DNA from: Aralia elata
Lineage: Eukaryota; Streptophyta; Magnoliopsida; Apiales; Araliaceae
Assembly: GCA_034770075.1 (NCBI GenBank)
Contig: CM068388.1
Span: forward strand, 70,834,709-70,898,708
Reading direction: 5' to 3'
Length of the DNA stretch: 64,000 nucleotides
Position 1 is the first letter of the stretch. Each line of letters opens with the position of its first letter. The notes under the pieces were generated by a model. That model did not search any database and had not been told where the DNA came from. It was given only the letters and a program-made list of their open reading frames with translations. Shown here piece by piece: positions 21,386-34,025 of the stretch. A program made the translations under genes and the position numbers.

Positions 21386-22300
21386 ATTCCTTAGTTTTTC
21401 TTTTTTGTCGTTTTCTTTTTTTTCCCTTCAGTTTTCCAATTAAGTTATTAAACCCTGATATATTTATCCAAATATGTAGTTTCACTCATATTGAAAGTGA
21501 ACCCTATTTCAGGACATTCCAAAAAATCAATGCAGGCCTTTTAATTTTGGGACAAAGGAATACTCAGACGAATTCAAACACATGGACCCGCATAATAAGC
21601 CACTCAATTTTGTCTATATATGTTTTCTAAATTTCCAAAATTTTGACTTAGCTTGAAGTGTCCTAACTCCTAATTAAGGCCTAACTTTCGTGATAAAGAT
21701 TGTACACTTACAACCAAATGATTAGTAGACAAAAAATGGCTAAAACTGTCATAAGTCCAAACTTTTCTTAGCAAACTTTTGCACGGCAAACAAATGACTA
21801 CGCCAAATATTAATGGAACTGATGCCAACTTGAAACTAGGTTTCGGTTAATTCACGAATTTTGACTTTGATCGCTGTTTAATTGTCTTAACTTCATCGAA
21901 AAACCTGTAAAAAGTCCACCGGAATTGGAAAGCTCTGGGAGTACTCTTCTATTCTTAAGTTAGAACACTGATATGGGGACAGAATTATTCTTAAGAGTAA
22001 ATAACGTACCTTGAATGTGTTGGAACATCACTTATTTATAGCATGAGAGTTCTCTCCTTCAGGTGTTAAGAATTAGAATCCTAATTGACTTTAGAGACCT
22101 TCCAGATTATCAATCCTTAGTTGATTAAATTTTTGGGAATTTTATCCTTTATTGGATTTAATATACTTCTAGAATACTCATAATATTACTCTTTATTAAC
22201 AAAGTTTTAGAAATAACACGTGACAACTCTTTATTAGTGAGTTATTTTTTCATTAGTGGGTTATTTTTACCCACAGGACCATTTAAAAGACTATGAAAAG
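21386..22300. other. Intergenic region upstream of PR-4
   Basis: This AT-rich single-copy-looking sequence has no open frame of note. It should contain the promoter of the downstream gene. TTATTAGTGAGTTATTTTTTC and a variant lie in tandem near 22232-22268. Confidence 0.6.
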
Positions 22301-22308
22301 AAAATCTT

Positions 22309-22316
22309 CTATATAA
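22309..22316 (+). promoter_or_regulatory. TATA box of the PR-4 gene
   Basis: TATATAAG lies 44-51 bases before the ATG at 22360. Transcription would start at about 22340, downstream of the in-frame ATG at 22321, which supports 22360 as the true start. Confidence 0.7.
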
Positions 22317-22359
22317 GGGTATGAATCAACTCATCTTTTATATTTATACAGAAAATCAA

Positions 22360-24343
22360 ATGAAGAGAGATAGTTTAAGTTTATTGCTGATCTATCTGTG
22401 TCTGGTGGCTGGTGCCACTGCACAGCAGTGCGGCCAGCAAGCTGGGGGTATGACGTGTGCAGATAACCTTTGTTGTAGCCAATATGGTTACTGTGGGACA
22501 ACTAAGGAGTATTGTTCACCTTCGGAAAGCTGTCAGAGCAACTGTGAATCTGGCGGAGGTGGCGGTGGTTCTTCTGGCGGTGGTGGTGGTGGGGAAAGTG
22601 CTTCTAACGTGAGAGCCACGTACGAAATCTATGAACCGGAGAAGATTGGGTGGGACTTGAATGCTGTTAGTGCGTTCTGCTCAACATGGGATGCCAACAT
22701 GCCTCTAGCATGGCGGAGCAAGTACGGATGGACCGCCTTCTGTGGCCCTGCTGGACCAACTGGTGAGGCTGCTTGTGGCAAGTGCTTAAAAGTAAGAAAT
22801 TCTATGCGCTTGTTCCTCAACCGATCGTTCGGGGTGTTTGCTACATTTAAAAGTTCTAAACGCACTCAATAATCTTGTTAATTTAACTACATTTTATTTC
22901 AAAAAAGACTTATTTAATTCATATAGGTAAAGCTTGACCCAAACGCAATCCATTAAAAATGATACGTGTTACACACCTTTAAACATAACAAACGCTACCT
23001 CTCTAAATGCATCAAACACTAATAACCGAATAATTATATATCGTCTCAAAATGAGAGACTCAAGCATTAGAGATTTAACTTTTAATTTCATCACCAAAAA
23101 AATGAATGAACTTCACGATTTTTTTTCATTTTAGCTAGGGGTGTCTTTGTTAGAACTAAATGATTAAAGTTTTAAAAAACCTCTCAAAATAATATAATAA
23201 GAACAATATACAATTTGAAACAAAAAATACCCCATTAGTTAAAATGAAAAAAAAATAAAAATGTAAGAAGGTTTTCACAAGTCCAAGGGTTTAACTGTAA
23301 CAAAAGTATCTCGTTCATTATTATGAAAATCTTGGAAAATTCATTTAATTTTTTGTGAATAATGCTTGAATTACTTTTTCATGCATTTTTAGGTTTCTTA
23401 ACCACATGCAAACACATTTAGTACCTACATTCTTAGTAACTATTGGGAGATGAGATATAGAAACATAATGTTATTATTTACAATTTTTAGTTATTAATTA
23501 GAAAGAATACTTTTGTCACTCTTTTCATCTTTATAGTTTATAAATATATGAAAATAGAATATTATTAAACAAACATATAATTATTACTTGTCGCATAAAC
23601 ATAGTATAGTTTACATAGTAAACTACTTGAAATCGATATATAATGATTTAAAAAATTCAGTATTAAATCTTGAAATAATATTGACTAAAATACAAAATTG
23701 TACCATGTCTTTATCACTTTGTAAAGATATGATACCTGATTTTACAATATAGCAAATTGTTACCTCATAATACAATTACTAGTGCAAAACTATGTCTTTT
23801 GGGTCAATTTTGCAATTATACCTTAAAAGGTTTGATTTTTTGCACTAATAGTTACACATTGAGGGAAAGATTTGTTAATTATTAAACTCAAGAACAAGAA
23901 CATTATATAGGCACAAACACAGGGGACAGTTTTGTATTTTAGTTAAAAAATAAAGTATAAATTCAAAGAAATTTATGTCTAAGTTCTTCAAGAAACATGC
24001 TTATAAGGTCCAACATATATCCAAAACGAAGGAAATACTTAGCAACTATTTATCATATTTAGGGACTAACAATTTGTCCTTGCTTTATTTCTTAATTACC
24101 CATAATTCTGTTCCCCTATATACTCAGTGAAAATAGAATTTCTTTCATTATTCAAAATTATGGTATCTACAGGTAACTAACACCGACACGGGAGCTGAAA
24201 CAACCGTGAGAATTGTGGACCAATGCAGTAATGGTGGCCTAGACCTGGATGTCGGAGTGTTTAACCAACTGGACACCAATGGAAGGGGCAATGCTCAAGG
24301 CCATCTTATCGTGGAGTACAAATTTGTAGACTGTGCAGACTAA
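22360..24343 (+). CDS. PR4: Hevein-like PR-4 protein (chitin-binding + Barwin)
   Basis: Two exons, 22360-22791 and 24173-24343, with GT...AG ends and phase 0, give 200 residues. Residues 1-21 form a signal peptide ending ATA, so the product is secreted. Residues 22-61 are a hevein chitin-binding domain with all eight cysteines and the SQYGYCG sugar-binding patch. A Gly/Ser linker (about 62-79) leads to a Barwin domain with six cysteines and the conserved WRSKYGWTAFCGP, CGKCLK, VRIVDQCSNGGLDLD and FNQLDTNG. Class I PR-4 proteins bind chitin and several have RNase or antifungal activity in wound and pathogen defence. Length and domain order are normal and no break is seen. The C-terminus ends soon after the last cysteine (VDCAD). 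Confidence 0.95.
22792..24172 (+). other. PR-4 intron, 1381 bp
   Basis: The donor is AAA|GTAAGAAA at 22791/22792 and the acceptor ATCTACAG|GTAACT at 24172/24173. It is unusually long for a PR-4 intron, partly because of a MITE-like insert at 23681-23946. Short open frames inside it are not coding. Confidence 0.9.
23681..23946. mobile_element. MITE-like element in the PR-4 intron
   Basis: The left end TTGACTAAAATACAAAATTG and the right end AGTTTTGTATTTTAGTTAA are inverted repeats of about 20 bp flanking 266 bp of AT-rich non-coding DNA. The target-site duplication is not clear, so the superfamily is unassigned. Confidence 0.55.
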
Positions 24344-25168
24344 TAATGCTTAAAGATATACCTCAATTATTGCGGTTGTGATTAACAACACGTGGGTCTC
24401 GTTGCTTTAGTTTATCGTTTTCTTGTTTGGGAATATTTTAATTTGTCTAAGATACACTTGGACATCATTTTTTTAAAGTTTAAGGGGGATGTTATTTTGA
24501 CATGTTTTTTTTGATATTTTTACATGATTTCTTCTCACACTTTATGCTCCTGTGAGAGAGGATCATGTAAAAATATAAACAACACGTGTAAAAATATTAA
24601 TTTTCAAGTTAAATTATGGAATAAAATCAATTAATATTAAATATTATATCTATTCACGTCTTCTATAAACCTCATCTTTTAATTAATAATCGAGAATAAG
24701 ATTCCCATCTTCACCAGGGTACATCACAAGAGGGAATGACATCACTTGAGAGACATGATTAAAAATAGGGGTGTGAATGTTGCGATTTGGTACAATTATA
24801 AGGTATAATCGTAATTAAACCGTATAATGTGATTAATATTATAAAAATAATCGTAACTGCGGTTAACTAAACCGTTCGATTAACATTTTACGGTTATGGT
24901 TTTTCTCCGGTTAATATGCTATTCAAAGAATAAAATAAGTAAATAAGTAAGCTAATAATAAAAAGAGTTTAAAAGTTCAAACCACAACTATTACCTACAA
25001 TTAATATTGCTACTAATGTATCTATTCTACATGTATGGCGTGAACAAATAGAGAAAAAGTTATATACACAAATAAAAAGTTAGCAACACATAGACAATTA
25101 ACTTTTTATTATTAAGTTCGTAATCATATACTAAATTAGTTTTACCATACATATGTATGCGTATTTGC

Positions 25169-25174
<6 letters not shown>
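24344..25174. other. Intergenic region downstream of PR-4
   Basis: No gene is seen. From about 24770 the sequence (AGGGGTGTGAATGTTGCG, then repeated CGGTTA/TAACCG words) resembles short hAT-type non-autonomous elements, but the far end was not found. Confidence 0.4.

Positions 25175-25210
<36 letters not shown>
25175..25210. repeat. (AT)n microsatellite
   Basis: About 18 uninterrupted AT units. Confidence 0.95.
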
Positions 25211-25213
<3 letters not shown>

Positions 25214-26079
25214 TGTTGTTCTGTTAATTTGGTGCGATTTTTTACTAGTTAATTACCGTTGTTGTAACCAAATGTGTGGTTCGGTTTTTTTCGATGATGG
25301 GTTTTTGCATTTTCCATTGGTTACTAATGAGTGGGTTTTATACCTATAATTTGAGTATTTTTAGTTTGATGATTTGTGAGTTTTTGAGTATTTTCTGTTT
25401 CTTTTTATGTGTTTTTGTGTGTTTTTATGTTTTGTGCTGGAATACGACGTGGGAAGTGAATTCGTTGCATTTTAGTTGAATCACAAGTTGAGAGGAAAAT
25501 GAAATTAGGTGTTCGACGTGCACCAGACATCGATAGCAGACGACAAGTTAGGCAAGTGTCACCGTGTTGGCACGGCGTTAGCATGGTTAGTGCAAGGCAG
25601 CGAAGCAGGTGGGCGCATGGGCGAAGCAAGCAAGCGCGCACAAGGAAAAAGGCCCAGCGCTGGTGATGCAGAATGCAAGCACTGCGGCGCCCGTTTATAG
25701 CGTTGTGGTGCTGGGAAATCCTGAACATAGCATTGCGGCGCTGAAATAAAGAGTCGCGACGTTGCTGGTGAATGGGCTACTAAGTCACGCGGGGCATGAG
25801 CTGAAAAAGAAAGTGTTGCTTTCCTACTTGACTTAAGATGCTTTGTTGTGTTGATTCCAAATTGGATTTCACTTCTCTTAACTGTATAGAGGCTATAAAT
25901 ACACATGAAGGCTGATAATCAAAAGGAAGAGACTAACAACTTAACATCTAACATCGATCATAATACACATCCAAGCTAGGGTTCTTCGCCAGATTTTCAG
26001 GAGCACGAAAGAGAGCGAGGATTCAAGGGCTGAGCTTAAAGAGTGAGGGCTGAGTGACACATATTTTTTCTCTCTTATC
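25211..26079. other. Intergenic / possible LTR promoter fragment
   Basis: No supported gene. GGCTATAAATACAC at about 25891 is a good TATA box, followed about 90 bases later by GCTAGGGTTCTTCGCC, a leader-like stretch. Because the sequence after 26080 is repeated elsewhere in the window, this could be the promoter part of an old LTR. A real untranslated transcript is possible. Confidence 0.35.
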
Positions 26080-26440
26080 TTTTCCTTTAAATTTTGTAAT
26101 CCTAAGATTTGATGACGTTTCCTAACCTTATTATGACTTAACTTTTAATTAAGATTGCAATGGAACCCAGTGTTTAGTATGAATTGATTTATTCTCGTTT
26201 TGATTATTAATGATTATAATTGAATCGTTTATCATATTTTGTGTTTATTGATGATTGTCTAGCTAGCAATTATTGTGATAACCTATATGAAATTGGAAGA
26301 TAGAGTGTAGATTCAGATCTGAATATGATGACATGAGAAAGTTTATTCTTCTTACGGTAATTAACAAGATTTGCATTTAGGATAGAAATATACCTATATG
26401 CGTTGTGACATGTGTCGAGTTAATTGTTCATAAGAGCTAT
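26080..26440. repeat. Diverged copy of 27080-27430
   Basis: It shares AAGATTGCAATGGAACCCAG, GATCTGAATATGAT and ATACCTATATGC in the same order and spacing as copy B about 1 kb away. It is an older duplicate of the same transposon-derived sequence. Confidence 0.65.
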
Positions 26441-26858
26441 ATCTGTCTCTAATTCTGTTTCTAAAATAAGGAGGGAATTGGAGACTAATATTTGGAGGAA
26501 AAATAAAAGTCTGAGATGGAAATTTCGGTCTCTAATCCGTTTCAAACATAAATATTTATTTCTTTTTATTATTATTAATCTGAGATGAGCACGGTTGGTC
26601 TCAAATCTGTTTCAAAAATGTGTTTAAATATTTTTTAAAATACTTGATTGTTGAGATGGCTAAATCCGTCTCGAATTCCGTCTCTAGAATTTGAGACGAC
26701 GCTTGCGGTTTCAAAATCCGTCTTAATTTTTTACTTCCAAAACATGTCGAGACATATCAAAATTTTGGTTTCTAAGTCTGTATCAAATTGCTAGAATCAA
26801 AGACGGAACGTAGTCCGTCTCTAAAAATCGGTTTCAAATGCCCAAATTCTTAGCAGTG
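26441..26858. mobile_element. Truncated CACTA-type element end
   Basis: Subterminal repeats of the form GAGACGGANNNNGTCTC occur in both orientations (for example GACGGAACGTAGTCCGTCTC near 26803). The segment ends CTTAGCAGTG, a variant of the CACTA terminus. No matching left end is present. Confidence 0.55.
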
Positions 26859-29800
26859 TACATCCATTTAAATATTTATCAACTGACGGCTCTGTCTAAT
26901 TGGCCCTGCAGTAAAATCAACCTTTCAAAAATCTCGTCGACATTTATGTCGATTTTTTCAAAAATTACCCTTAGAATTAATAGACGTCAAATTAAAAGTA
27001 ATAGAAGGACAAGATTTTTTTTAAAAAGAACAAATCCTGGTGTCGACAAGAGTTTTCTTCTCTACTCTTTATGTTTTATTCTTATAATCTGAGGATGCTT
27101 AACGGATTAATTATGATGACTTACTTTATTATTATAAACTAATTTTTTTTATTAAGATTGCAATTGAACCCAGTCGTAGTGTAAATTAATTCACTCTCTT
27201 TTGGTTATATTGATTATGTATGAATCGTTTGTCATATTTTATACTTGATTTATAATTGTCTGGTCAACAATTATCTAATATAATCTTAGATGGAATTGAA
27301 AAATGAATTCTAAGCTTAGATCTGAATATGATAACAAGTGTTCTAGTTTATTCTCTTGTTTGAATAATATGATTCGTGTGTATGATAGGAATATACCTAT
27401 ATGCCATATGTAGCTTTTGTGAGGATTGGTACTTAATGAATTTATTTTTAATTATTTTACATAGGGATATAGTGAATTAATTGGAATAGATATTTTTATA
27501 TAACTACTTGAAAAAGGATTTTATAAATAAGTGTGAATTCTTGGTTGGCGATTTTGTGTAATTAATTGATTAAAAAGAGATTGATGAGATTTAAGTGAAG
27601 TATTAGGAGAAATTGTAATCTTAACTTTTAAATCTGATATTCATCCTAGTTTAGTAGTTTATTTAATTTAGTTAGTTAATTTAATTTCTTAAACTTAACT
27701 TTATTTGTTTAAATAAGATTGAATTGGTATAAGTTAGTACTAGGATAATATTATTAGCATATTCCTCATGGGATCGACACTCTACTTATCACTTTATTAC
27801 TTATTGATCACGTATACTTGCGTGTAAATTGCCAATACTAATTTTAGGCAAACAGTACTGAAGAAAGCGACCTGAGGTGGTCCGAGCAGACAACAATTCA
27901 AAGTCAAACAATTGGGTATTAAAGTGTCCAAGGTAGAATGGAGCAACTATAACTTCTCAACTGGAAGATCCCAAAAGAACTCTATAAAAGGACTACATCT
28001 TTAAGTACTGCAACTAACAATTCATCTACAGACAACGTGCTGATAGCCTAAGTTCTTAAAAGCTCCACTCTATGAGATTCTGAGAAATATCATTTGCTGC
28101 TAAGACAATTGAAGAAGGACTAAAATCAACTTAGTAGCACCTCAAACATCTACATCTTTCTTAGTGATTAGTGATCTTAGTGATTATCTGTAACTAAGTC
28201 TTAGTGACTTACAAGATTCTTATTGAATCTTTGTTGTAGCTGCTCTTAGTGAGCTTGGTTGGTGTAACTATTGTATCCTTAGTGGATCATCCCTACTCTT
28301 GAATTAGAAAAGAGGACTATGACACTTTTGTGCTCCAAACCTCTTAAAAATTTCTTATGTTCTTTACATTCTATATATTTACTTTCCAGTCACTTTACAT
28401 TTTTATACCTATGACTAGTTTTCACAATCTACACTAAATTTAGAACTGAGATTTTTCTTTAATATTTGAAGGAGATTTCAAACTTATTCCACTTTGATAA
28501 TCTAAATCAAATTAACTTGATTAACTGATTTCGTAATTACCATTTAAAAAGAAAATTTTAAAGAATCTATTCAAAACCCTCCTTTTAGATTTCTTTGTGC
28601 GCATTTGGGATAACACATTTAGAAGCTCTGCACTATTCAGCTCATTCAGATACACTTAAATATTCAGAACTTTTCATTCAACTTTATCAAGCAGGCCTAG
28701 TGGTTAAGACTTAGGTCTTGTGACCTTTATGTGAGGCTTGTTTGTTAGTTTATTTTAATGTGAAACTTGTTTCCTCTTTATGTGAGTTTTATTTGTGAGT
28801 TTATTTCTTGCTCATTTAGTGTGGTTTGATTGCCTCTTAATTAATATTTTAATAATGATGATGTACTTGATTATAAAATTATATTGGATTCCCCAAACAG
28901 TGGGGTTTTCGAAAAAAACACTAAATTATTATCAAATTACATTATTTAATTATATTAATTAGTCATTTTGGAGCAATAATTATATTTACAATAACAAGGA
29001 CATATGTCTGCAACTGCACTGTTCACAGTACTGAAAAAAGCGACCTGAGGTGGTCCTAGCAAATAACAATTCAAAGTTAAACAATTGGGTATTGACAAGT
29101 GCCCAAGGCAGAATGGAGCAACTGTAACTTCTCAACGGGAAGGTCGTAAGAGAACTCTATAAAAGGACTACATCTTAAAGTATTGCAACTAAAGATTCAT
29201 CAAGAGACAAAGTGTTAAAAGCCTAAGTTCTTAAAAATTCCAATCTATGATTTTGAGAAATATCATTTGTTGCTAATTCAATTGTAGGACTAAAAGCAAC
29301 TTAACAATACCTTAAAAATCTACATCTTTTTTAGTGATTAGTGATCTTAGTGATCATCTGTAACTAAGTCTTAGTGACTTACAAGATTCTTAATTAATCA
29401 AGCTCTTCAAGTTGGTTGAGAATGAGAAGGGAGAAAAGATCAAAGCAATCAAGGGTGATCATGAAAGAGAGTTTGACTTTTATAAAGTGGACAAGTTCGG
29501 TGGAGATAATGACATTCATCACAACTTTTCTATACCAAGAACTCCCCAGTAGAAGAGTGTAGCTGAAAGGAAGAACAAAACTCTTATTGAAGCAGAAAGG
29601 ACACTTCTAGCTGTTACAAGATTGTCAAAAAACTTTTGAGCTGAAGTTGTCAATACTGCTTGCTACACTCAGAATAGATCTTTCATTCACTCTACTTACA
29701 AGAAGACTTCATTCGAGCTTTGGAAAGAAATGAAGCCCAACATTAGTTACTTTCATATCTTTGGATATGCCTGTTATATTCTCAATAATAGTAAGAATAA

Positions 29801-30815
29801 TCTGACTAAGTTTCAACCTAAGACAAATGAAAGTATTTTCTTGGTTACTCTATTGATAGTAAGGCATATAGAGTATTTAATAAGAGTTATTAAATGTTGA
29901 AGTATCTATTCATGTTACTTTTGATGAAACTGACAATGTTGAGCCAAGTAAGGTTGTGGTGTTTGATGAGATAGTAGAACAAATTAGGAAATTGTAGAGC
30001 AGGAAGACCCTACGATCAACAACTCAGCAATCGTAGAACCAGTCAAAGAAATCATAGAGCCACTTATCCCATAACTAGGAACTCTACGAATTAAAGATCC
30101 TCTTGCACCAAATAATGATGAGCCAAATAGTGAAAATCTCAGACAAGAAGGCACCATGACTGATATTCCAATTGGAAAAGGATGGACTAAAGATCACACT
30201 CAAGATCTGATCATTCGTGATCCAAATGAAAGAGTTAGAACAAGATCTGTCACTTAGAATGAATGCTTATGTTTAAGCTTTCTATCTAAAATGGAACCAA
30301 AGAAGATTGATGAAACTCTTCAAGATTCAAGCTAGATTGAAGCAATTGAAGAAAAACCGAACCAATTTGAGAGAAGTAAAGCCTGAAGATTAGTTCCAAG
30401 ACCAAGAGATCGATTGGCACCAAATGGGTCTTCAAGAACAATATGGATAAAGATGGTTTGATCACAAAGAACAAGGCAAGATTGGAAACTAAGGGTTACT
30501 CATAGAATAAGACATTGACTATGATGAGACCTTTGCACTTATGGCTAGATTTGTGTTATTACTTACAATTATGTCAAACCTATTTGATTTGATGATGATT
30601 CTATCTGAATGTATATTTATAAATAAGTAGTTTTTGTAAAGAATTTTATGTAAAAGGACTTAGTTTAGGGATCAAACTTGTTAGGTTGATCCAAATCGTA
30701 GAGTTAAACCTCTATATTAAATAAGTTATCCCTGGCAAGAAGACGTTCGTAGAGCTAAAGGTATAGTTACTCTAAGATCGCAGAGTGAACCAAAGACAAT
30801 CAGAGATCATAGAGT
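26851..30815. repeat. Segmental duplication copy B (empty site)
   Basis: This uninterrupted 3.97-kb copy matches 1-1124 plus 15018-17786. It preserves the pre-insertion sequence at the Ty3 target. It contains an old LTR end (to 27048), copia LTR pieces (27851-28615 and about 29010-29395) and a degenerate pol. Confidence 0.92.
29396..30678 (+). pseudogene. Degenerate copia pol fragment, copy B
   Basis: This is the same broken integrase-to-RT fragment as 16377-17651, with the same deletions and nearly the same stops. The decay therefore predates the duplication. It is followed by a polypurine-like run and the LTR start TGTTAGG at 30679. Confidence 0.85.
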
Positions 30816-30872
30816 ATGAGCCCATTCGTAGAGTCAGAATCGCGGAGTCACAAAATTCGTAGAGCAATCATT

Positions 30873-31846
30873 CACTACAAAAAATGGCCTTTTGTGATGG
30901 CTCAAATCCATCATATAAATTCAAAAAATCATTACAAAAAGTTTTTGTGATGGCTTTAGCCGTCAGGAAGGACATCTTGTATACCCTCATCATGAAAGCC
31001 TTTTGTGATGGTTTTGACAATCACGCTAATATTTAGTGCTTTTGTGATGATTAATATAATCACATTAACACGTAATCTATTGTGATTGTCAAAGCCATCA
31101 CAAAAAACCACATGACTTTAAGGATCAAAGGTCAGAATGCGAATCTCTTTTTACGGACAATTTATTTTACTATATTAACTCTATCAAATGATACTTATAG
31201 GATTCGAACCCTCCCACCATTTGCAAACTAAATACCAAGTATTACCACTACACCAAAGCCCAGATCATGATTATAATTTTAAAACAAAATATAAAAAGAA
31301 ACTTATGTGAGTTGACTTACTAAACAAAATTAGTCCCACATAAGATTTTGTGATTGCAATGGCAGTCACAAATACTCTATAATGATGATAAAATTAGTCA
31401 TCACTGAGAGCCATCATATATTTTATTATTTTGTGATGGCTTAAAAATTCCATCACAAAATACCTTCTTTTTTGTAATTGCAAATAAAAATCGTCACAAA
31501 AATCTCTCTTTTTTAATGATTGTTATGACCATCATAAAATATTGTTTTAATTATTTTTTTATTAAAATATTGGCGATAGCTTATATACAATTACGAAAAG
31601 AGTATATTCATAAGTGATGGCTTAGTGTGTCACAAAAAGAAAATTTATTTTGCGTAAAAAAAATTTGGTGATTGACATGATCACAATTATAATACATTGA
31701 CGGCAAAATTAGTCATCACTAAGAGCCATCGTATATACTACTATTTTATGATTGCTCAAAAAGTCCATCATAAATTATTATCTTTTATGATTATTTTTAA
31801 AAACTGTCACAAAATTTCGTCACGTATTCTTATTTTTCTAGTAGTG
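30873..31846. mobile_element. CACTA-type non-autonomous element (MITE), TSD ATT
   Basis: The ends are CACTACAAAAAATGG and, inverted, CACTACTAGAAAAAT, flanked by ATT at 30870-30872 and 31847-31849. Subterminal words TTTTGTGATGGCT and AGCCATCACAAA recur in both orientations, as expected of CACTA transposase-binding sites. There is no transposase. A tRNA-like segment lies inside (31190-31262). Confidence 0.9.
31190..31262 (-). other. tRNA-like (pol III box) segment in the MITE
   Basis: On the minus strand TTTGGTGTAGTGGTAATAC (A-box-like, 31239-31257) is followed by GGGTTCGAATCC (B box, 31200-31211) at tRNA-like spacing. The cloverleaf stems do not form well, so it is a tRNA-derived or SINE-like remnant, not a tRNA gene. 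Confidence 0.5.
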
Positions 31847-32790
31847 ATTTTACGATTTCACTCTAAGAAGTACAAATTATAGAGTGCAGACTTTTGACAA
31901 GTTAGTGGCAGATTATGACAAGGATCATAAACCTTAATCACTCGACCCTCCGAGGTTATCCTCAGATGAATTTGCGATAGGGACAAGTCGACAAAGGTTC
32001 TATCCAAAAGCTATATTAACAAAGTCAAATGACACGTGGCTTCAACTGCACTGTTCACAGTACTGAAGAAAGCGACCTAGGTTGTCCAAGCAAGTAGCAA
32101 TTTGAAGTCAAACAATTGAAGACTGACAAGTGTCCAAGTTAGAATGGAGCAAGGTAACTTTCCCAGAAGAACTCTACATAAGGACAACAAAAACAGAACG
32201 AATTGATCAAATCTAAGTGTTGAAACTCTGAGTTCTTATAACAAACTCCACTCTACGATTCCAACAAACAAATTCTGCTGCTAAATTATTTTAAAAAAAC
32301 TAAAAACAACTTAGTAGCACCTTAAAACGAACACCTTTTCTTAGTGATTGATAAGATCTTAGTGATCTCTTGTAACACAAGTATGTGTGACTTGAAGGAT
32401 TCTTTGTGAATCAATTGTATAAAATTTATAAATGAACTGTAATCTTGGTAATTATCCTCTTTAGTGGAATATCCCTACTCGTGGAGTATAAGAGAAGACT
32501 ATGAGACTTTTGTGCTCTGAACCTCTTAAAATCCTTGTGTTCTTTGCTTTCTACATTTCACATTCTCTGACTCTATGTTTTAATTTTGTGACTTATTTCT
32601 ACATTTGTTCATTAAATTTAGAACTGTGTGTTTTTTGATAATCTTTGAAGGATTTTAAAAATACTATTATGTTGTGCTTAATCAATCAATTAACTTGTTT
32701 AACTGATTTGGTAATATCTCTTTAAAAAGAAAATTTAAAGAATATGTTCAACCTCTCTTTTAGATCTCTTTTTGCCTTTTTGGAATAACA

Positions 32791-34025
32791 ACTTGAAGCA
32801 ATCAGGATGTCCTTTGCATATGCAGCCCACATGAAGTTCAAAATATTTCAAATTGGATGTCAAGAGTGCATTTCTCAATAGTGAACTTCAAGAAGAGGTT
32901 TATGTAGAACAGCCCCCGGGTTTTGTTGATCCTACTCATCCTAACTATGTGTTTAGATTAGATAATACACTATATGGACTAAAACAAGCAACTAGGGCAT
33001 GTTATGACACATTAACTAATTTTCTTATTGAAAAAAGATTTACTAGAGGTAGAATAGGTACAACACTATTTCATAAGAAGAACAAAGATATATAAAACAT
33101 TGTTAGTACAGATTTATGTAGACGGTATTATATTTGGTTCTACTGATGAAAAACTATGTGAGAGATTTGTCAAGCTTATGCAGAGCAAATATGAGATGAG
33201 CATGATGAGAGAGCTAAATTTCTTTCTTAGACTTCAAGTGAAACAAACTGATGAAGATATATTCATAATCCAAGCCAAGTTCATTAAAGACTTACTCAAA
33301 AAGTATACATGGAATCAGCTACTCCTATGAAGACTCCAATGGCTGCTGCAATTAAGCTAGACAAGGATGAACAAGGTAAAAATGTTGATATAACACAATA
33401 CAGATGTATGATTGGTTCTCTCATATACTTAACTGCTAGTAGACCTGATATTATGTTCTTTACATGTATTTGTGCTAGATTTCAAGTTAACCCAAAGGAA
33501 TCTCATTTGATTTCTGTTAAGAGAATTTTTAGATATCTCAATGACACTCCACATTTGGGCTTGTAGTATCACAAGGTGTCTCCCTTTGATCTAATTGGTT
33601 ATTCAGATGTTGACTTTGCACGATGCAAAATAGACGAGAAAAGTACTAGTGGGACTTACCAATTGCTTGGAAATAGACTAGTCTCATGGTCCAGCAAGAA
33701 GAAAAACTAAGTATCAACTTCAATTGCAGAAGTTGAATACATTATTGTCAGTAGTTGTTGTGCTCAAATCCTATGGATGAAAAATCAACTAGCTGACTAT
33801 GAGTTTGATTTCAAGTCTATGTCTATATTCTGTTATAATACTAGTATTATAGCAATAACACATAATCTTGTTTTGCATTTTAGGACTAAATATATTGATA
33901 TAAGACATCATTTTATAAGAGATCATGTTCAAAATTAAAATATTACTTTACATTTTATCCCAACAGAATATCAATTAGTAGATTTATTTACAAAACCATT
34001 AGATGAATTCAAATTTAACAAGTTA
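32791..34025 (+). pseudogene. Copia RT-RNase H fragment (middle element)
   Basis: The sequence joins the LTR end directly to RT (AHMKFK, MDVKSAFLNSELQEEVYVEQ, PPGFVDPTHPNYVF), so the PBS, gag, protease and integrase are deleted. The catalytic motif reads IYVDGIIFGST instead of YVDD, a lost aspartate. Frameshifts occur near 33095 and 33310, and stops interrupt RNase H (GYSDVDFARCKIDEKSTSG ... ATDLFTK-like end). It is cut at 34025 by the CACTA-ended element and resumes at 44593. Confidence 0.9.

Larger units (their letters stand above)
30679..32790 (+). repeat. Copia LTR interrupted by a CACTA MITE
   Basis: It begins TGTTAGGTTGATCC and ends TGGAATAACA. Without the MITE (974 bp plus 3-bp TSD) it is about 1135 bp. 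U3 contains repeated CGTAGAG words. CACTGTTCACAGTACTG at about 32050 contains the palindrome ACTGTTCACAGT found in the other LTR copies. It is bordered on the left by the 3' end of one copia copy and on the right by RT sequence of another. Confidence 0.8.

Noticed and set aside
22321..22359. Upstream in-frame ATG of the PR-4 gene
   Set aside because: It lies only about 5 bases after the TATA box, before the expected transcription start, and would place residues ahead of a normal signal peptide.
25276..25479. 67-residue hydrophobic frame
   Set aside because: Phe/Cys-rich translation of T-rich DNA next to a microsatellite; no start context or homologue recognised.
30873..31846. MicroRNA precursor from the TTTTGTGATGGC inverted repeats
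   Set aside because: Short repeats in both orientations are the usual CACTA subterminal sites; no single long stem typical of a miRNA is seen.
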